Source: Aestuariivirga sp.
Lineage (GTDB): Bacteria > Pseudomonadota > Alphaproteobacteria > Rhizobiales > Aestuariivirgaceae
Direction: 5' to 3'
Assembly (NCBI GenBank): GCA_030680855.1
Contig: JAUXUN010000060.1
Coordinates: 1 to 35,958, forward strand
DNA length: 35,958 bases
Shown piece after piece: positions 26,218 to 35,958 of the stretch. The stretch's first letter is position 1. The number at the start of each line of letters is the position of its first letter. Below the pieces are notes generated by a model. That model was not told the origin of the DNA. It saw nothing but the letters and a program-made list of their open reading frames with translations, and ran no database searches. A program made the position numbers and the translations under genes.

Positions 26218-26280
26218 GTTGTATCCTTGAGCTTTGGTTACAAGCTCCCTATGTGGGGTGGCCCGTTAACCCATGCAACC

Positions 26281-26769
26281 TTACTTTTTATGTTCGGACG
26301 GCACTTCAACAGGCCTTAATACCTTGACGCTGCCGCCTGCCTTTTCAACCGCGGCAATGGCTCCTTTGGTGGCGTAATACACCTCGAAAGCGAGCTTTGA
26401 CTTGATTTCACCCTTGGCCAGCAGGCGTACCCCGCCGAGCGGGCGCGAAATGACGCCAGCAGCGATCAACGAAGCCGCCGTAACAGGAGCCTTTATGTCG
26501 AGCTTCTTGGCGTCAACCGCCGCCTGGACGGTCTGGAGATTGACTTCGTTATAGGAAACTTGGTTTGGCTTGTTGAAGCCGCGCTTTGGCAACCGGCGGT
26601 AGATCGGCATCTGGCCGCCTTCGAAGCCGGCCTTTGCGCCGCCCTTGCGGGCCGTCTGGCCCTTGCCGCCGCGACCGGCGGTTTTGCCAAGGCCGGAACC
26701 CAGGCCACGGCCAACGCGCTTGCGGATCTTGCGGGCGCCGGCGTTATCGGCAATCTCATTGAGCTTCAT
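26281..26769 (-). CDS. rplO: 50S ribosomal protein L15
   Basis: The 162-residue product begins [20 protein letters not shown] and has the glycine-rich [19 protein letters not shown] segment that threads into 23S rRNA, followed by [20 protein letters not shown]. It is slightly longer than E. coli L15 because of a C-terminal tail. It follows rpmD by 17 bases. Confidence 0.98.
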   Translation of the reverse strand: MKLNEIADNAGARKIRKRVGRGLGSGLGKTAGRGGKGQTARKGGAKAGFEGGQMPIYRRLPKRGFNKPNQVSYNEVNLQTVQAAVDAKKLDIKAPVTAASLIAAGVISRPLGGVRLLAKGEIKSKLAFEVYYATKGAIAAVEKAGGSVKVLRPVEVPSEHKK

Positions 26770-26786
26770 TGTCGTATTCCTTAAAC

Positions 26787-26981
26787 TTATTCGACCACGC
26801 GAACGAGATGCGCGACCTTGGCAATCATGCCGCGAACCGCAGGCGTATCGTTCAGCGTTGAACGCCGGTTGATCTTGTTGAGGCCAAGCCCAACCAATGT
26901 GGCGCGCTGTTCCGCCGGCCGCCGTTGCGGGCTGGCATATTGCGTGACCGTGACTGTCTTTGCTGCTGGTGCTTTGGCCAT
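26787..26981 (-). CDS. rpmD: 50S ribosomal protein L30
   Basis: The 64-residue product contains [18 protein letters not shown] and [20 protein letters not shown], the L30 core. It starts 17 bases after rpsE and is followed by rplO. L30 is a small globular protein on the outside of the large subunit. Confidence 0.97.
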   Translation of the reverse strand: MAKAPAAKTVTVTQYASPQRRPAEQRATLVGLGLNKINRRSTLNDTPAVRGMIAKVAHLVRVVE

Positions 26982-26998
26982 AATTCTACGTCCTCAAC

Positions 26999-27565
26999 TT
27001 ATTCTACTGCCGCATCCGGATCACGACGGCGCAAGACGTCGCTCACCTTCTTGCCGCGGCGCGCCGCCACCGAACGGGGGCTCGTTTGCTTCTTCAACGC
27101 ATCGAATGTCGCGCGCACCATGTTATAGGGATTCGACGAACCTTTGGACTTGGCCACGACATCGGCAACGCCGACTGATTCAAATACGGCACGCATCGGG
27201 CCGCCGGCAATGATGCCGGTTCCCGGAGGGGCGGCACGAAGGGTTACCTTGCCCGCGCCCCAACGGCCGTCAATATCGTGATGCAGCGTACGGCCTTCGC
27301 GCAGCGGCACGCGGATGAGCACGCGCTTTGCAGCCTCGGTCGCCTTCCGCACCGCTTCCGGCACTTCGCGTGCCTTGCCATGGCCAAAGCCAACGCGGCC
27401 CTTCTGGTCGCCCACGACAACAAGCGCCGCAAAGCCGAAACGCTTGCCGCCCTTCACAACCTTCGCAACGCGATTGATGTGCACGAGCTTGTCAATGAAC
27501 TCGCTGTCGCGCTCTTCGCGGTTGTCCCTGCGGTCTCCGCCCCGTTCGCTACGTTCTTTAGCCAT
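26999..27565 (-). CDS. rpsE: 30S ribosomal protein S5
   Basis: The 188-residue product has an Arg/Glu/Asp-rich N-terminus ([19 protein letters not shown]), then the double-stranded RNA-binding domain with [17 protein letters not shown] and [17 protein letters not shown], and the [15 protein letters not shown] loop of the second domain. S5 helps shape the mRNA entry site and decoding accuracy. No change is obvious at the spectinomycin loop (VKGGKRF). Confidence 0.98.
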   Translation of the reverse strand: MAKERSERGGDRRDNREERDSEFIDKLVHINRVAKVVKGGKRFGFAALVVVGDQKGRVGFGHGKAREVPEAVRKATEAAKRVLIRVPLREGRTLHHDIDGRWGAGKVTLRAAPPGTGIIAGGPMRAVFESVGVADVVAKSKGSSNPYNMVRATFDALKKQTSPRSVAARRGKKVSDVLRRRDPDAAVE

Positions 27566-27595
27566 GTGTTCTTTGCCTATTCGCCACTAATCAAT

Positions 27596-27958
27596 CTAGA
27601 AGTTCAGTCCACCCTCACGGGCAGCTTCCGCCAGCGCTTTGACGCGCCCGTGGAAAATATAGCCGCCGCGATCGAAAACCACGTCCTTGATGCCTGCCTT
27701 GAGGGCGCGTTCAGCCACCAGCTTGCCGATTTGGCTCGCTGCCGCCATGTCCGCGCCGGTCTTCTTGGCCGACTTGAATCCTTCTTCCATCGTTGACGCG
27801 GAAGCGACGGTTACGCCCTTCGAGTCATCAATGACCTGTGCATAAATGTTCTTGCTCGAACGGAACACCGAAAGCCGCGGGCGCAAATTTCCGCGCTTTG
27901 CCAGCGCTTTGCGAACGCGAGTTGTGCGCCGTGCGAGTGGAGTGATTTTTGTAGCCAT
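27596..27958 (-). CDS. rplR: 50S ribosomal protein L18
   Basis: The 120-residue protein begins with a basic stretch and contains [20 protein letters not shown] and the C-terminal [20 protein letters not shown], the L18 signatures for 5S rRNA binding. It sits 12 bases after rplF and 30 before rpsE. Confidence 0.98.
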   Translation of the reverse strand: MATKITPLARRTTRVRKALAKRGNLRPRLSVFRSSKNIYAQVIDDSKGVTVASASTMEEGFKSAKKTGADMAAASQIGKLVAERALKAGIKDVVFDRGGYIFHGRVKALAEAAREGGLNF

Positions 27959-27970
27959 TTATACCACCAA

Positions 27971-28504
27971 TTATTTCTTCTTGCCTTCCTTGCGGAAGAT
28001 GTACTCGCCTGCGTATTTGACGCCCTTGCCCTTGTAGGGTTCGGGGCCGCGATATTCGCGGATTTCAGCCGCAACCTGGCCAACCCGCTGCTTGTCGATG
28101 CCGCTGATCACGATTTCCGTGGGCTTGGGCACCTTGATTTCGATGCCGGGCGGAATGTCATAAGTCACGTCATGGCTATAGCCAAGGTTCAACTGCAGCG
28201 CCTTGCCGTTGATCGCCGCGCGGTAGCCAACACCGGTGATTTCCAAAGACTTGGAGTAACCGACGGTTACACCCGTCACCAGATTGGCAACAAGCGTGCG
28301 TGACAAGCCCCACGAGGAACGCGCCAGCTTGGACTTGTCCCTTGGGTCAACCTTGATCCCGCCCTGCTCCATCTTGGCCAGGACCTGGTCGTTCAGAACC
28401 ACCTTCAACTCGCCCTTTGGCCCCTTCACGGAAACCAACTGGCCGTTCACCGAAGCCGTGACGCCGGCTGGAACTGGAACTGCTTTTTTACCGATGCGAG
28501 ACAT
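27971..28504 (-). CDS. rplF: 50S ribosomal protein L6
   Basis: The 177-residue product begins [20 protein letters not shown] and ends with the conserved [20 protein letters not shown] segment. L6 binds near the sarcin-ricin loop and the factor-binding site. It starts 11 bases after rpsH. Confidence 0.98.
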   Translation of the reverse strand: MSRIGKKAVPVPAGVTASVNGQLVSVKGPKGELKVVLNDQVLAKMEQGGIKVDPRDKSKLARSSWGLSRTLVANLVTGVTVGYSKSLEITGVGYRAAINGKALQLNLGYSHDVTYDIPPGIEIKVPKPTEIVISGIDKQRVGQVAAEIREYRGPEPYKGKGVKYAGEYIFRKEGKKK

Positions 28505-28515
28505 TGCGACGTTCC

Positions 28516-28914
28516 TTAGAATACCGTGCAGAGAACTTCGCCACCCACGTTTTGGGTGCGAGCATCTGCATCGGACATTACGCCCTTCGGCGTCGACAGA
28601 ATGGATATTCCCATGCCGTTGAAAACGGTGGGAAGGGTTTCAACCGAAGCATAAACCCGGCGGCCCGGCTTCGACACGCGCTGAAGTTCGCGGATGACAG
28701 GTGCGCCATCGAAGTATTTCAGTTCGATTTCGATCTCGGCCTTGCCCGAGCCGTGGCTCACCGTGGTAAAGCCGCGGATGAAGCCCTCGTGCTGAAGCAC
28801 TTCAAGCACACGCTCGCGCAGCCGCGAAGCCGGCGAAGATACCTTGGCCTTGCCGCGTTCCTGGGCATTCCGGATGCGGGTCAGCAAATCACTGATCGGA
28901 TCACTTGCACTCAT
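28516..28914 (-). CDS. rpsH: 30S ribosomal protein S8
   Basis: The 132-residue product begins [18 protein letters not shown] and ends with [20 protein letters not shown], the S8 hallmarks. S8 binds central-domain 16S rRNA early in assembly; in E. coli it also represses the spc operon by binding its mRNA, and whether that holds here is unknown. It follows rpsN by 29 bases. Confidence 0.98.
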   Translation of the reverse strand: MSASDPISDLLTRIRNAQERGKAKVSSPASRLRERVLEVLQHEGFIRGFTTVSHGSGKAEIEIELKYFDGAPVIRELQRVSKPGRRVYASVETLPTVFNGMGISILSTPKGVMSDADARTQNVGGEVLCTVF

Positions 28915-28943
28915 TTATTCGTCTCCTTGTCCGTCCGTTCGCC

Positions 28944-29249
28944 CTACCAGCTCGACTTGGTCATGCCAGGTACCATGCCCTGGTTGGCCAAATCACGAAG
29001 AGCCAGACGTGACACTTTCAATTTCCTGTAGAAGGCCCGTGGCCGGCCGGTGATTTCACACCGGTTGCGGATGCGGGTCTTGGCCGAATTACGCGGCATC
29101 GCCGAAAGCTTGATCTGGGCCGAGAAGCGCTCTTCCATGGAGATCTTCTTGTCCTGCGTAATCGCTTTCAGGCGCTTGCGCTTGGCCGCAAATTGCTTCA
29201 CCAGCCGCCTGCGTTTTTCGTTCTTTTCTACCGAGCTCGTCTTTGCCAT
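28944..29249 (-). CDS. rpsN: 30S ribosomal protein S14, zinc-independent form
   Basis: The 101-residue protein begins [20 protein letters not shown] and contains [20 protein letters not shown] and the C-terminal [10 protein letters not shown]. It has a single cysteine and no CxxC pairs, so it is the longer zinc-independent type usual in proteobacteria. It lies between rplE and rpsH. Confidence 0.98.
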   Translation of the reverse strand: MAKTSSVEKNEKRRRLVKQFAAKRKRLKAITQDKKISMEERFSAQIKLSAMPRNSAKTRIRNRCEITGRPRAFYRKLKVSRLALRDLANQGMVPGMTKSSW

Positions 29250-29278
29250 ATGGGCTTCCTCAGGGATCCAGTTTGTTC

Positions 29279-29950
29279 TTAGGCAGCTTTGCGTGCGCTG
29301 CGGCGGAACGGGAAATTAAATGCGTCAATCAGGGCGCGGGCTTCGTCATCGGTATTTGCCGATGTGCAAATCACGATGTCGAGACCCCAAATCCGGTCAA
29401 TCTTGTCATAATCGATTTCCGGGAAAATCAGGTGTTCCTTGATGCCCAGGGCATAGTTGCCGCGGCCATCAAAGCTCTTTTCCGAAAGTCCGCGGAAGTC
29501 GCGTACCCGCGGCAGGGCAATGGTGATGAGCCTGTCGAGGAACTCATACATCCGCACCTTGCGCAAGGTCACCTTTGCGCCGATCGCCAGGTTCTCGCGA
29601 ATCTTGAACTGGGCAATGGCCTTTTTCGACTTGGTGATGACGACCTTTTGACCGGCAATCTTCTCTAGCTCGGCAGCAGCAACCTGCACCAGCTTGGAAT
29701 CCTGCGTGGCCTCGCCAACGCCCATGTTGAGGACGATCTTGGTGATCTTCGGCACTTCCATCACGTTCTTGTAGCCGAACTGCTCAATCAGCTTGGCGCG
29801 CACAACGTCGTCATAGTGCTGACGCAGACGCGGCACATAGCCTTCAGGCAGCTTGGCAACCTTGCCAGCAGGCCTCTCGGCAGCTTCTGATTTCTTCGGG
29901 GCCTTGGCCTGCTTTGCGGGCTTTGCCTTGACTTCTTTTTCGTCAGCCAT
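29279..29950 (-). CDS. rplE: 50S ribosomal protein L5 with N-terminal extension
   Basis: The L5 core is clear: [20 protein letters not shown], the [20 protein letters not shown] segment and the [20 protein letters not shown] region near the end. L5 binds 5S rRNA and contacts the P-site tRNA. The start at ATG 29950 has a good GGAGAAG ribosome site and overlaps the rplX stop by eight bases. This gives 223 residues, about 38 more than usual, all in an N-terminal Lys/Ala/Pro-rich stretch ([20 protein letters not shown] and following). A GTG in the frame (codon 39) near the usual start has a GAAGG upstream, so a short form cannot be fully excluded. Confidence 0.95.
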   Translation of the reverse strand: MADEKEVKAKPAKQAKAPKKSEAAERPAGKVAKLPEGYVPRLRQHYDDVVRAKLIEQFGYKNVMEVPKITKIVLNMGVGEATQDSKLVQVAAAELEKIAGQKVVITKSKKAIAQFKIRENLAIGAKVTLRKVRMYEFLDRLITIALPRVRDFRGLSEKSFDGRGNYALGIKEHLIFPEIDYDKIDRIWGLDIVICTSANTDDEARALIDAFNFPFRRSARKAA

Positions 29951-30269
29951 CGATGACTTCTCCAGAGCGTTTTGCAAACCGGACTTTTTTGCCGTCGCCG
30001 AGGGTCTTGTAGCCCACTCGGGTTGGCTTGCCATCCTTCGGATCGCGCAATGCCAGGTTCGAAATTTGTATCGGCATATCCTTGTTGATAATGCCGCCTT
30101 CCTGCGCCGCCGTCTGCTTCGTATGGCGGCGCGAAATGTTGATGCCCCCGACGACGGCACGGTTCTCGGCGGGAATCACGCGGAGCACTTCGCCCTGCTT
30201 GCCCTTGTCCTTGCCGGTAATGACGACAACCTTGTCGCCCTTCCTGATTTTGAGTTTCGCCGACATCAC
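29943..30269 (-). CDS. rplX: 50S ribosomal protein L24
   Basis: The 108-residue protein has the KOW motif [19 protein letters not shown] and the [10 protein letters not shown] segment. L24 is an assembly initiator of the large subunit near the tunnel exit. The start overlaps the rplN stop by four bases and its own end overlaps rplE by eight, indicating tight coupling. Confidence 0.98.
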   Translation of the reverse strand: MMSAKLKIRKGDKVVVITGKDKGKQGEVLRVIPAENRAVVGGINISRRHTKQTAAQEGGIINKDMPIQISNLALRDPKDGKPTRVGYKTLGDGKKVRFAKRSGEVIDG

Positions 30270-30634
30270 AATACCTCCGGCGCCAGAGAAATGATTTTCA
30301 TTTGATTCTTGCCGCGCAACTCACGGGGCACGGGTCCGAAAATGCGTGTTCCCACCGGTTCGCCCTGGGCGTTGATCAGAACCGCCGCATTGCGGTCAAA
30401 CCGGATGGTGGAACCGTCAGCCCGGCGAATGTCCTTGGCGGTGCGCACCACGATAGCCTTCATCACGGCGCCCTTTTTCACGCGGCCGCGCGGGATTGCT
30501 TCCTTGACCGACACAACGATCACGTCGCCAATCGAGGCATACCTGCGCTTCGAGCCGCCAAGCACCTTGATGCACTGTACGCGCCTTGCGCCGGAATTGT
30601 CGGCGACGTCTAGGTTAGTTTCTTGCTGGATCAT
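30266..30634 (-). CDS. rplN: 50S ribosomal protein L14
   Basis: The 122-residue product begins [20 protein letters not shown] and contains [20 protein letters not shown], typical of L14, which forms part of the subunit interface. It follows rpsQ by 48 bases and overlaps rplX by four. Confidence 0.98.
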   Translation of the reverse strand: MIQQETNLDVADNSGARRVQCIKVLGGSKRRYASIGDVIVVSVKEAIPRGRVKKGAVMKAIVVRTAKDIRRADGSTIRFDRNAAVLINAQGEPVGTRIFGPVPRELRGKNQMKIISLAPEVL

Positions 30635-30682
30635 AAGATCACCTGTTTACCTGGAGCACGAACTGCCCGCTTGTCCTTTTGC

Positions 30683-30931
30683 TTATGCTTTGCCAGCAGC
30701 CACAGTTCCGAGAAGCGCCCAGCGCTTCTGCTTCGAGATGGGCCGTGTTTCTTCAATGCGAACAACATCGCCGGTCTTGGCGGTGTTCTTCTCATCATGC
30801 GCATGATACTTCTTCGAAAGACGAACCGTCTTTTTCAGAACCGGGTGGCGCAGGCGGCGTTCGACCTTGACCACGATGGTCTTGTCGTTCTTGTCGCTGA
30901 CTACCACGCCTTCGAGAACGCGTTTCGGCAT
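30683..30931 (-). CDS. rpsQ: 30S ribosomal protein S17
   Basis: The 82-residue product begins [20 protein letters not shown] and contains [20 protein letters not shown], the OB-fold S17 core that binds 16S rRNA early in assembly. It starts 11 bases after rpmC. Confidence 0.98.
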   Translation of the reverse strand: MPKRVLEGVVVSDKNDKTIVVKVERRLRHPVLKKTVRLSKKYHAHDEKNTAKTGDVVRIEETRPISKQKRWALLGTVAAGKA

Positions 30932-30942
30932 CTTCTATTCTC

Positions 30943-31137
30943 CTACTTCGAAGCAGAAGCCAGTGACTGCGCCGTCTTGAGACGGGCGATGTCACGGCGG
31001 ATCTGCCTGATACGCGATGTGTTTTCGACTTGGCCCGAAGCCCTCTGGAAGCGCAGGTTGAACTGCTCCTTCTTGAGCTTCAGGACTTCGTCCTTGACTT
31101 GATCTGGGGTCAAAACCTTGACGTCACTCATCTTCAT
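30943..31137 (-). CDS. rpmC: 50S ribosomal protein L29
   Basis: The 64-residue product ([19 protein letters not shown] and so on) contains [20 protein letters not shown], the L29 signature. The start at 31137 is chosen because GGAG lies nine bases upstream; the frame is open a further 40 codons but those lie inside rplP. L29 sits at the tunnel exit next to L23. Confidence 0.96.
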   Translation of the reverse strand: MKMSDVKVLTPDQVKDEVLKLKKEQFNLRFQRASGQVENTSRIRQIRRDIARLKTAQSLASASK

Positions 31138-31153
31138 TTGCCAAGACTCCGGA

Positions 31154-31567
31154 TTATTCGCCAAGTCGCGCAACAAAGCGCGTCTTGACTGGAAGTTTTG
31201 CTGCCGCGAGGAGCAATGAATGCTCAGCGACGGCCTTTGGAACGCCGTCCACCTCAAATATTACGCGGCCTGGCTTCACCCGGGCTGCCCAATATTCGGT
31301 TGATCCCTTGCCGGAACCCATGCGCACTTCGGCTGGCTTCTTCGACACCGGAACGTCCGGGAACACGCGGATCCAGATGCGGCCGGCCCGCTTCATGCCG
31401 CGCGCCAGCGCACGCCGCGCCGCTTCGATCTGTCGGGCGGTCAGGCGGTCAGGCTCCGTTGCCTTCAATCCAAAAGCTCCGAAATCAAGCGTGTTGCAGC
31501 TTGTCGACTTGCCATGGATACGGCCCTTGTGGGCCTTCCGGAACTTTGTTTTCTTTGGTTGCAACAT
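31154..31567 (-). CDS. rplP: 50S ribosomal protein L16
   Basis: The 137-residue product begins [20 protein letters not shown] and contains [20 protein letters not shown], the L16 landmark near the A-site. It starts 18 bases after rpsC and is followed by rpmC. Confidence 0.98.
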   Translation of the reverse strand: MLQPKKTKFRKAHKGRIHGKSTSCNTLDFGAFGLKATEPDRLTARQIEAARRALARGMKRAGRIWIRVFPDVPVSKKPAEVRMGSGKGSTEYWAARVKPGRVIFEVDGVPKAVAEHSLLLAAAKLPVKTRFVARLGE

Positions 31568-31585
31568 AATCGCTTACCTCAAACC

Positions 31586-32299
31586 TCAGTTCGCGCCATC
31601 ACGGTCGCGGCGAGGACGTTGTCCACTATCAGGCGTCTCGGCCATGCGCTTGTCCTGCGCCATTGGATCATGCTCAAGGATTTCGCCCTTGAAGATCCAG
31701 ACCTTCACGCCATTGGTGCCGTAGGCCGTGTGGGCCGTGGCGACACCGTAATCAATGTCAGCGCGCAGCGTATGCAAGGGCACGCGTCCCTCGCGGTACC
31801 ACTCAACGCGGGCAATTTCCGCGCCGCCAAGACGGCCCGAACAGGTGATCTTGATGCCTTCCGCACCCATGCGCTGCGCCGACTGCACCGAACGCTTCAT
31901 CGCCCGGCGGAACGCCACGCGGCGTTCAAGCTGCTGCGCGATGCTTTCGGCAACGAGCGTTGCGTCAACTTCCGGCTTGCGGATTTCGACAATGTTCAGA
32001 TGAACTTCTGAACCCGTCATGTCGGCAACCTTCTTGCGTAGCTTTTCGATGTCAGCGCCCTTCTTGCCGATAACCACGCCAGGACGCGCCGAGTAAATCG
32101 TCACCCGGCACTTCTTGTGCGGGCGCTCGATCAGAACCTTGGCAACGCCGGCCTGCTTGAGCTCGCTCTTGAGATAGCTGCGGATACCCATGTCTTCGTG
32201 CAGGAGCTTCCCGTATTCCCGACTGTTCGCATACCAGCGCGAGTCCCAGGTCCGGTTAATTCCCAGACGCAGACCAATCGGATTGACTTTCTGACCCAT
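31586..32299 (-). CDS. rpsC: 30S ribosomal protein S3
   Basis: The 237-residue product begins [20 protein letters not shown], has the KH domain with [16 protein letters not shown], and the C-terminal [15 protein letters not shown] segment followed by a charged tail. S3 lines the mRNA entry channel. The ATG shares one base with the rplV stop (TAATG), implying re-initiation. Confidence 0.98.
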   Translation of the reverse strand: MGQKVNPIGLRLGINRTWDSRWYANSREYGKLLHEDMGIRSYLKSELKQAGVAKVLIERPHKKCRVTIYSARPGVVIGKKGADIEKLRKKVADMTGSEVHLNIVEIRKPEVDATLVAESIAQQLERRVAFRRAMKRSVQSAQRMGAEGIKITCSGRLGGAEIARVEWYREGRVPLHTLRADIDYGVATAHTAYGTNGVKVWIFKGEILEHDPMAQDKRMAETPDSGQRPRRDRDGAN

Positions 32300-32679
32300 T
32301 AAGCGGCCTCCTTCACTTCGCGAACGATAATCGTCAGTTCGCTGAAGAATTTCTCGATTCTGCCTACCCGGCCGCGCGCACCTGGCATAAAGCGCTTCAT
32401 AACCAAATTCTTGCCAACCCAGGCTTCGGCCACGACAAGATCGTTGATGTCGAGGTCGTGGTTGTTTTCGGCGTTGGCGATGGCCGACTCCAGCGTCTTC
32501 TTCACGTCTTTCGCGATGCGGCGGCGTGAGAAGGTCAGTTCGGCCAGGGCCTTGGACGCTTTCATGCCACGGATGATCGTGGCCAATTCGTTGAGCTTGC
32601 GCGGGCTGATGCGGATAGACCGAGTCACGGCCTTTGCCTCATTGTCAGCGAGCGAGCGTTTTCTGGCTGGTTTGCTCAT
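32299..32679 (-). CDS. rplV: 50S ribosomal protein L22
   Basis: The 126-residue product contains [20 protein letters not shown], the [20 protein letters not shown] segment and the tunnel loop [17 protein letters not shown], whose tip faces the macrolide region of the exit tunnel. It overlaps the rpsS stop by four bases. Confidence 0.98.
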   Translation of the reverse strand: MSKPARKRSLADNEAKAVTRSIRISPRKLNELATIIRGMKASKALAELTFSRRRIAKDVKKTLESAIANAENNHDLDINDLVVAEAWVGKNLVMKRFMPGARGRVGRIEKFFSELTIIVREVKEAA

Positions 32680-32966
32680 GGTGTTGGAGCCTTCGTTGCC
32701 TTCTTGTCTGATGCCGAGTGGGCCCGGAAGGTCCGCGTCGGCGCGAATTCACCAAGCTTGTGCCCGACCATTTCTTCCGAAATGTTCACCGGGATAAACT
32801 TGTTGCCGTTGTGAACCTGGAACGTGAGCCCCACGAACTGCGGCAGGATTGTCGAGCGGCGGCTCCACGTCTTGATCGCTGAATGACGGCCGGCTGCGCG
32901 CGCAACATCGGCCTTCTTCAGAATATATCCGTCTACAAACGGGCCTTTCCAGGACGAACGTGTCAC
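32676..32966 (-). CDS. rpsS: 30S ribosomal protein S19
   Basis: The 96-residue product begins [20 protein letters not shown] and contains [20 protein letters not shown] and [16 protein letters not shown], the S19 core. S19 forms part of the small-subunit head. It lies 9 bases after rplB. Confidence 0.98.
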   Translation of the reverse strand: MTRSSWKGPFVDGYILKKADVARAAGRHSAIKTWSRRSTILPQFVGLTFQVHNGNKFIPVNISEEMVGHKLGEFAPTRTFRAHSASDKKATKAPTP

Positions 32967-32975
32967 GGGCTACCT

Positions 32976-33806
32976 CTACTGCGATTTCTTGCGATCGTGG
33001 CGGCTGCGCACGATGAACTTGTTGGTTGACTTGTTGGAGCGGGTCTTCTTGCCCTTTGTCGGCTTGCCCCAGGGCGTGGCCCAGTGCTTGCCGCCATTGG
33101 TACGGCCGCCGTTCGGATGGTCGACCGGGTTGCGGGCGATACCGCGCGAAACCGAACGGGCCCCCTTCCAGCGGGCGCGGCCGGCCTTGCCTATCACTTC
33201 GTTGATGTGATCCGGATTGGAAACCGCACCGACCGTCGCCATGCAGGCAGCATCTACCATGCGGGTTTCGCCTGACTTGAGCTTGAGAAGCGCAAAACCC
33301 TGGTCACGGCCGGCAACCATGGCATAAGTGCCAGCTGAGCGTGCCAGTGAACCACCCTTGCCGGGCTTGGTTTCAACGTTATGGACAATCGTGCCGACCG
33401 GCATGGCGCCAAGCGGCATCGCGTTGCCGGGCTTCACGTCAGCGCTCTGGCCCGAAATCACCTGATCGCCAACCGCCAAACGCTGCGGCGCCAGAATGTA
33501 GGACAGTTCGCCGTCGGCATACTTGATCAGCGCGATGAATGCGGTCCGGTTGGGATCATATTCAATGCGCTCAACCGTTGCCGCAACGTCAAACTTCGTG
33601 CGGCGGAAATCCACCAGTCGGTAAGCCGTCTTGTGGCCTCCACCCTTGCGGCGCGAGGTAATGCGGCCCGTGTTGCCACGGCCGCCATTCTTGTTTTGAC
33701 CTTCCACGAGCGCCTTGATCGGGCCGCCCTTCCACAATTGGCTGCGGTCCACCTGGATGAGGTGGCGGCGGCCTGGGCTGGTCGGTTTGAATGTTTTGAG
33801 AGCCAT
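32976..33806 (-). CDS. rplB: 50S ribosomal protein L2
   Basis: The 276-residue product begins [20 protein letters not shown] and ends with the peptidyl-transferase-proximal region [20 protein letters not shown], which holds the conserved histidine (in VDHP) implicated in peptide bond formation. It starts 15 bases after rplW. Confidence 0.98.
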   Translation of the reverse strand: MALKTFKPTSPGRRHLIQVDRSQLWKGGPIKALVEGQNKNGGRGNTGRITSRRKGGGHKTAYRLVDFRRTKFDVAATVERIEYDPNRTAFIALIKYADGELSYILAPQRLAVGDQVISGQSADVKPGNAMPLGAMPVGTIVHNVETKPGKGGSLARSAGTYAMVAGRDQGFALLKLKSGETRMVDAACMATVGAVSNPDHINEVIGKAGRARWKGARSVSRGIARNPVDHPNGGRTNGGKHWATPWGKPTKGKKTRSNKSTNKFIVRSRHDRKKSQ

Positions 33807-33821
33807 TTTCTATCTCACCAC

Positions 33822-34115
33822 TCAGAGGCCAGTTGTCACATCAAGCCGCTGACCTTCTTCGAGGGTCACATAGGCGCGCTTGATATCGCTCAGTCTGGCA
33901 AGCTGGCCCTTGAAACGGCGCTGCTTGCCCTTGCGTACGAGAGTATTCACCGACTTCACCTTCACTCCAAAAAGCCCTTCAATGGCTTTCTTGATCGCAG
34001 GCTTCGTCGCATCCCGCGCCACGTTGAACACAATCTGGTTGTGCTCGGAAACCAGGGTTCCCTTTTCGGTGATCGCCGGACTGCGAATGATGTTGTAAAA
34101 ATGCTCTTTGCTCAT
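33822..34115 (-). CDS. rplW: 50S ribosomal protein L23
   Basis: The 97-residue product contains [20 protein letters not shown] and [20 protein letters not shown], the L23 core that docks trigger factor, SRP and SecY at the tunnel exit. Its ATG overlaps the rplD stop by four bases. Confidence 0.98.
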   Translation of the reverse strand: MSKEHFYNIIRSPAITEKGTLVSEHNQIVFNVARDATKPAIKKAIEGLFGVKVKSVNTLVRKGKQRRFKGQLARLSDIKRAYVTLEEGQRLDVTTGL

Positions 34116-34732
34116 TTGAACCGCGCCTCCAGGGCTTCGACGGCAGCTTTGGTCAGGACCAAATTCTTCCGGCGCAGGATGTCATAAACGTTGATGCCCT
34201 GCACTGGCAGCACATCGATATTCGGAATGTTGCGGGCCGCATTGGCGAAACCTTCGTTGACCGTCGCGCCGTCAATGATCAGCGCGTTCACCCAGCCAAG
34301 CTTTGCAAAAGCCGCCTGAATGAGCTTGGTCTTGGCTTCCTTTACTTCGGCCTTGTCGATGATGATGATCTCGGAAGCCTTGGCTTTCGTCGAAAGCGCA
34401 TGACGCAGACCAAGCGCCCGGACCTTCTTGTTCAGCGACGTTTCATGGCTGCGGAAACGGGGACCGAAGGCCTTGCCGCCGCCCACGAAAATACCGGCCT
34501 TGCGCGAACCATGACGCGCCCCGCCGCCGCCCTTCTGGTTGCCGAATTTTTTCGTCGTGTGGCTGATTTCGCCGCGCGACTTGGCCTGATGGGTACCCTG
34601 CTGGCGCTTGTTGAGCTGCCACTGGATAACCCGGTGAATGATGTCAACGCGAGGCTCGAGACCGAAAATGTGGTCCGCCAGCTCCACCGAGCCTGCCTTC
34701 TTTGCGTCAATGCTATGAACGTCGGCTTTCAT
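34112..34732 (-). CDS. rplD: 50S ribosomal protein L4
   Basis: The 206-residue product has the tunnel loop with [20 protein letters not shown] and the C-terminal region ending [13 protein letters not shown]4 helps form the exit-tunnel constriction; in E. coli it also represses the S10 operon, and whether it does so here cannot be seen. It starts 7 bases after rplC. Confidence 0.98.
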   Translation of the reverse strand: MKADVHSIDAKKAGSVELADHIFGLEPRVDIIHRVIQWQLNKRQQGTHQAKSRGEISHTTKKFGNQKGGGGARHGSRKAGIFVGGGKAFGPRFRSHETSLNKKVRALGLRHALSTKAKASEIIIIDKAEVKEAKTKLIQAAFAKLGWVNALIIDGATVNEGFANAARNIPNIDVLPVQGINVYDILRRKNLVLTKAAVEALEARFK

Positions 34733-34739
34733 GTGAGCC

Positions 34740-35456
34740 TTACTCCTTCACAGCTTCTGGTGCTGCGGCTGCCGCAGCAACCGGTGCCTTGAAGGCGCCG
34801 GGCTTTGGTGCTGCATCGGGAAGCTTGCGCTTAACTGCATCACGAACGGAAACCCAGCCGCCCTTGCTTCCGGGAACTGATCCCTTCAGCATGATGAGGC
34901 CGCGGTCCTTGTCAGTGCGCACAACAACGATGTTCTGCGTGGTCACCGTTTCTGAACCGAGGTGGCCAGGCATTTTCTTGCCCTTGAACACCTTGCCCGG
35001 ATCCTGGCGGTTGCCCGTCGAACCAATCGAACGATGGCTCACCGAAACACCGTGGGTGGCGCGAAGGCCCTTGAAGTTCCAGCGCTTCATGCCGCCCTGG
35101 AAGCCCTTGCCCAATGAAGTGCCGGTGACATCCACGAACTGGCCGGCCACGAAGTGATCTACCGTCACCTCCGAGCCAACCGGCATGGTATTGTCGGAAC
35201 TCACGCGGAATTCCTGCAGCTTGCGCTTCGGTTCAACCTTGGCAGCCGCGAAGTGGCCGCGCTCGGCTTTCGACAAGCGCTTGATCTTTGCGACGCCAAC
35301 ACCCAGCTGAACCGCCGTGTAGCCGTGCTTTTCGTTCGTTTTTTGCGCAACAACTTGGCAATTATCCACCTTCAGCACGGTGACTGGAACAACTGTTCCC
35401 TCTTCCGTGTAGATCCGTGTCATGCCCAGTTTTACGGCGATGAGGCCAGAACGCAT
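34740..35456 (-). CDS. rplC: 50S ribosomal protein L3
   Basis: The 238-residue product starts at ATG 35456 ([20 protein letters not shown]), the conserved start and preceded by GGAGAG; an extra 16 open codons upstream are not part of the gene. The loop near the peptidyl-transferase centre is visible as [20 protein letters not shown]. The C-terminal 25 residues are an Ala/Pro-rich extension ([19 protein letters not shown]), often seen in alphaproteobacteria. Confidence 0.98.
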   Translation of the reverse strand: MRSGLIAVKLGMTRIYTEEGTVVPVTVLKVDNCQVVAQKTNEKHGYTAVQLGVGVAKIKRLSKAERGHFAAAKVEPKRKLQEFRVSSDNTMPVGSEVTVDHFVAGQFVDVTGTSLGKGFQGGMKRWNFKGLRATHGVSVSHRSIGSTGNRQDPGKVFKGKKMPGHLGSETVTTQNIVVVRTDKDRGLIMLKGSVPGSKGGWVSVRDAVKRKLPDAAPKPGAFKAPVAAAAAAPEAVKE

Positions 35457-35478
35457 CGCTACTCTCCTAATGCCCGCC

Positions 35479-35787
35479 TTAGAGCTTGATTTCAACATCA
35501 ACACCTGCAGCCAGGTCGAGCTTCATCAAAGCATCAACTGTCTGCGGGGTTGGATCGACTATGTCTAACAGACGACGGTGCGTCCGCATCTCGAACTGCT
35601 CACGGCTCTTCTTGTCAACGTGCGGCGAGCGGTTCACGGTGAACTTCTCGATACGTGTTGGAAGAGGAACAGGCCCACGCACTTGTGCGCCCGTGCGTTT
35701 TGCCGTGTTCACGATCTCGCGCGTTGACGTATCGAGAATGCGATGGTCATACGCTTTGAGACGGATACGGATGTTTTGTCGTTGCAT
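35479..35787 (-). CDS. rpsJ: 30S ribosomal protein S10
   Basis: The 102-residue product begins [20 protein letters not shown] and contains [20 protein letters not shown], the S10 landmarks. Besides its ribosome role S10 (NusE) binds NusB in antitermination. It lies 14 bases after tuf, the alphaproteobacterial junction of the str and S10 gene groups. Confidence 0.98.
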   Translation of the reverse strand: MQRQNIRIRLKAYDHRILDTSTREIVNTAKRTGAQVRGPVPLPTRIEKFTVNRSPHVDKKSREQFEMRTHRRLLDIVDPTPQTVDALMKLDLAAGVDVEIKL

Positions 35788-35801
35788 CTTGGTTACCCGC
35801 C

Positions 35802-35958
35802 TTATTCAGTAATCTTGGCAACAACGCCGGCGCCAACGGTACGTCCGCCTTCACGGATGGCGAAGCGCAGCTTCTCCTCCATGGCGATCGGCGTAATCAG
35901 CTCGACGTCAAACGAGATATTGTCGCCCGGCATCACCATTTCCGTGCCCTCGGGCAGC
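35802..35958 (-). CDS. tuf: Elongation factor Tu, C-terminal end (runs off the right edge)
   Basis: The last 51 codons and the stop of a minus-strand gene are present. They read [20 protein letters not shown], then [20 protein letters not shown], then [11 protein letters not shown], the unmistakable C-terminus of EF-Tu (domain 3). EF-Tu brings aminoacyl-tRNA to the ribosome. The 5' part lies beyond the window. Position directly before rpsJ matches the usual order in this class. Confidence 0.95.
   Translation of the reverse strand, partial: LPEGTEMVMPGDNISFDVELITPIAMEEKLRFAIREGGRTVGAGVVAKITE

Noticed and set aside
29951-30160. A further 70 codons upstream of rplE
   Set aside because: They lie inside rplX in another frame; the ATG at 29950 has a strong ribosome site.

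Overview
The window is a chromosomal segment of an alphaproteobacterium, most likely of the Hyphomicrobiales (Rhizobiales) type. The evidence is the tuf-S10-spc-alpha ribosomal gene order ending secY-adk-rpsM-rpsK-rpoA-rplQ, a Do-protease/rarA pair close by, SOS boxes of the alphaproteobacterial GTTC-N7-GTTC type, a GC-rich coding style, and a LysR/GcvA-type regulator next to microproteins. The genus cannot be fixed from the sequence. No phage, insertion sequence, CRISPR array, tRNA or rRNA was found.

Left part (1-8.0 kb). On the minus strand lie gyrA, a LysE exporter and the start of a GNAT acetyltransferase that runs off the left edge. They are followed by a small secreted protein with a promoter-overlapping palindrome, and by ssb with a perfect SOS box placed inside its promoter. 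Between ssb and a divergent LysR-type regulator sit two tandem microprotein genes (47 and 45 aa). They share an N-terminal motif and near-identical promoter cassettes, and they are the most novel-looking feature here. Downstream of the regulator a CxxCxxxCC protein and a HisD-family dehydrogenase with altered metal ligands form a short operon.

Middle part (8.0-21.6 kb). An EamA transporter converges on recQ, overlapping it by 41 bases. recQ is divergent from uvrA, which has a near-consensus SOS box. Then come a palindromic intergenic repeat, a DoxX membrane protein, a translationally coupled Do-type protease/rarA operon, an ornithine decarboxylase, a second EamA transporter and a SAM methyltransferase with a regulatory domain. 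Genome maintenance (gyrA, ssb, recQ, uvrA, rarA) is strongly represented.

Right part (21.6-35.96 kb). This is one long minus-strand ribosomal run: tuf (3' end only), rpsJ, rplC, rplD, rplW, rplB, rpsS, rplV, rpsC, rplP, rpmC, rpsQ, rplN, rplX, rplE, rpsN, rpsH, rplF, rplR, rpsE, rpmD, rplO, secY, adk, rpsM, rpsK, rpoA, rplQ. It ends at a strong intrinsic terminator. Genes are tightly packed, with many stop/start overlaps. The only large gap (200 bases, adk-rpsM) holds a good promoter candidate. L5 carries an unusual lysine/alanine-rich N-terminal extension.
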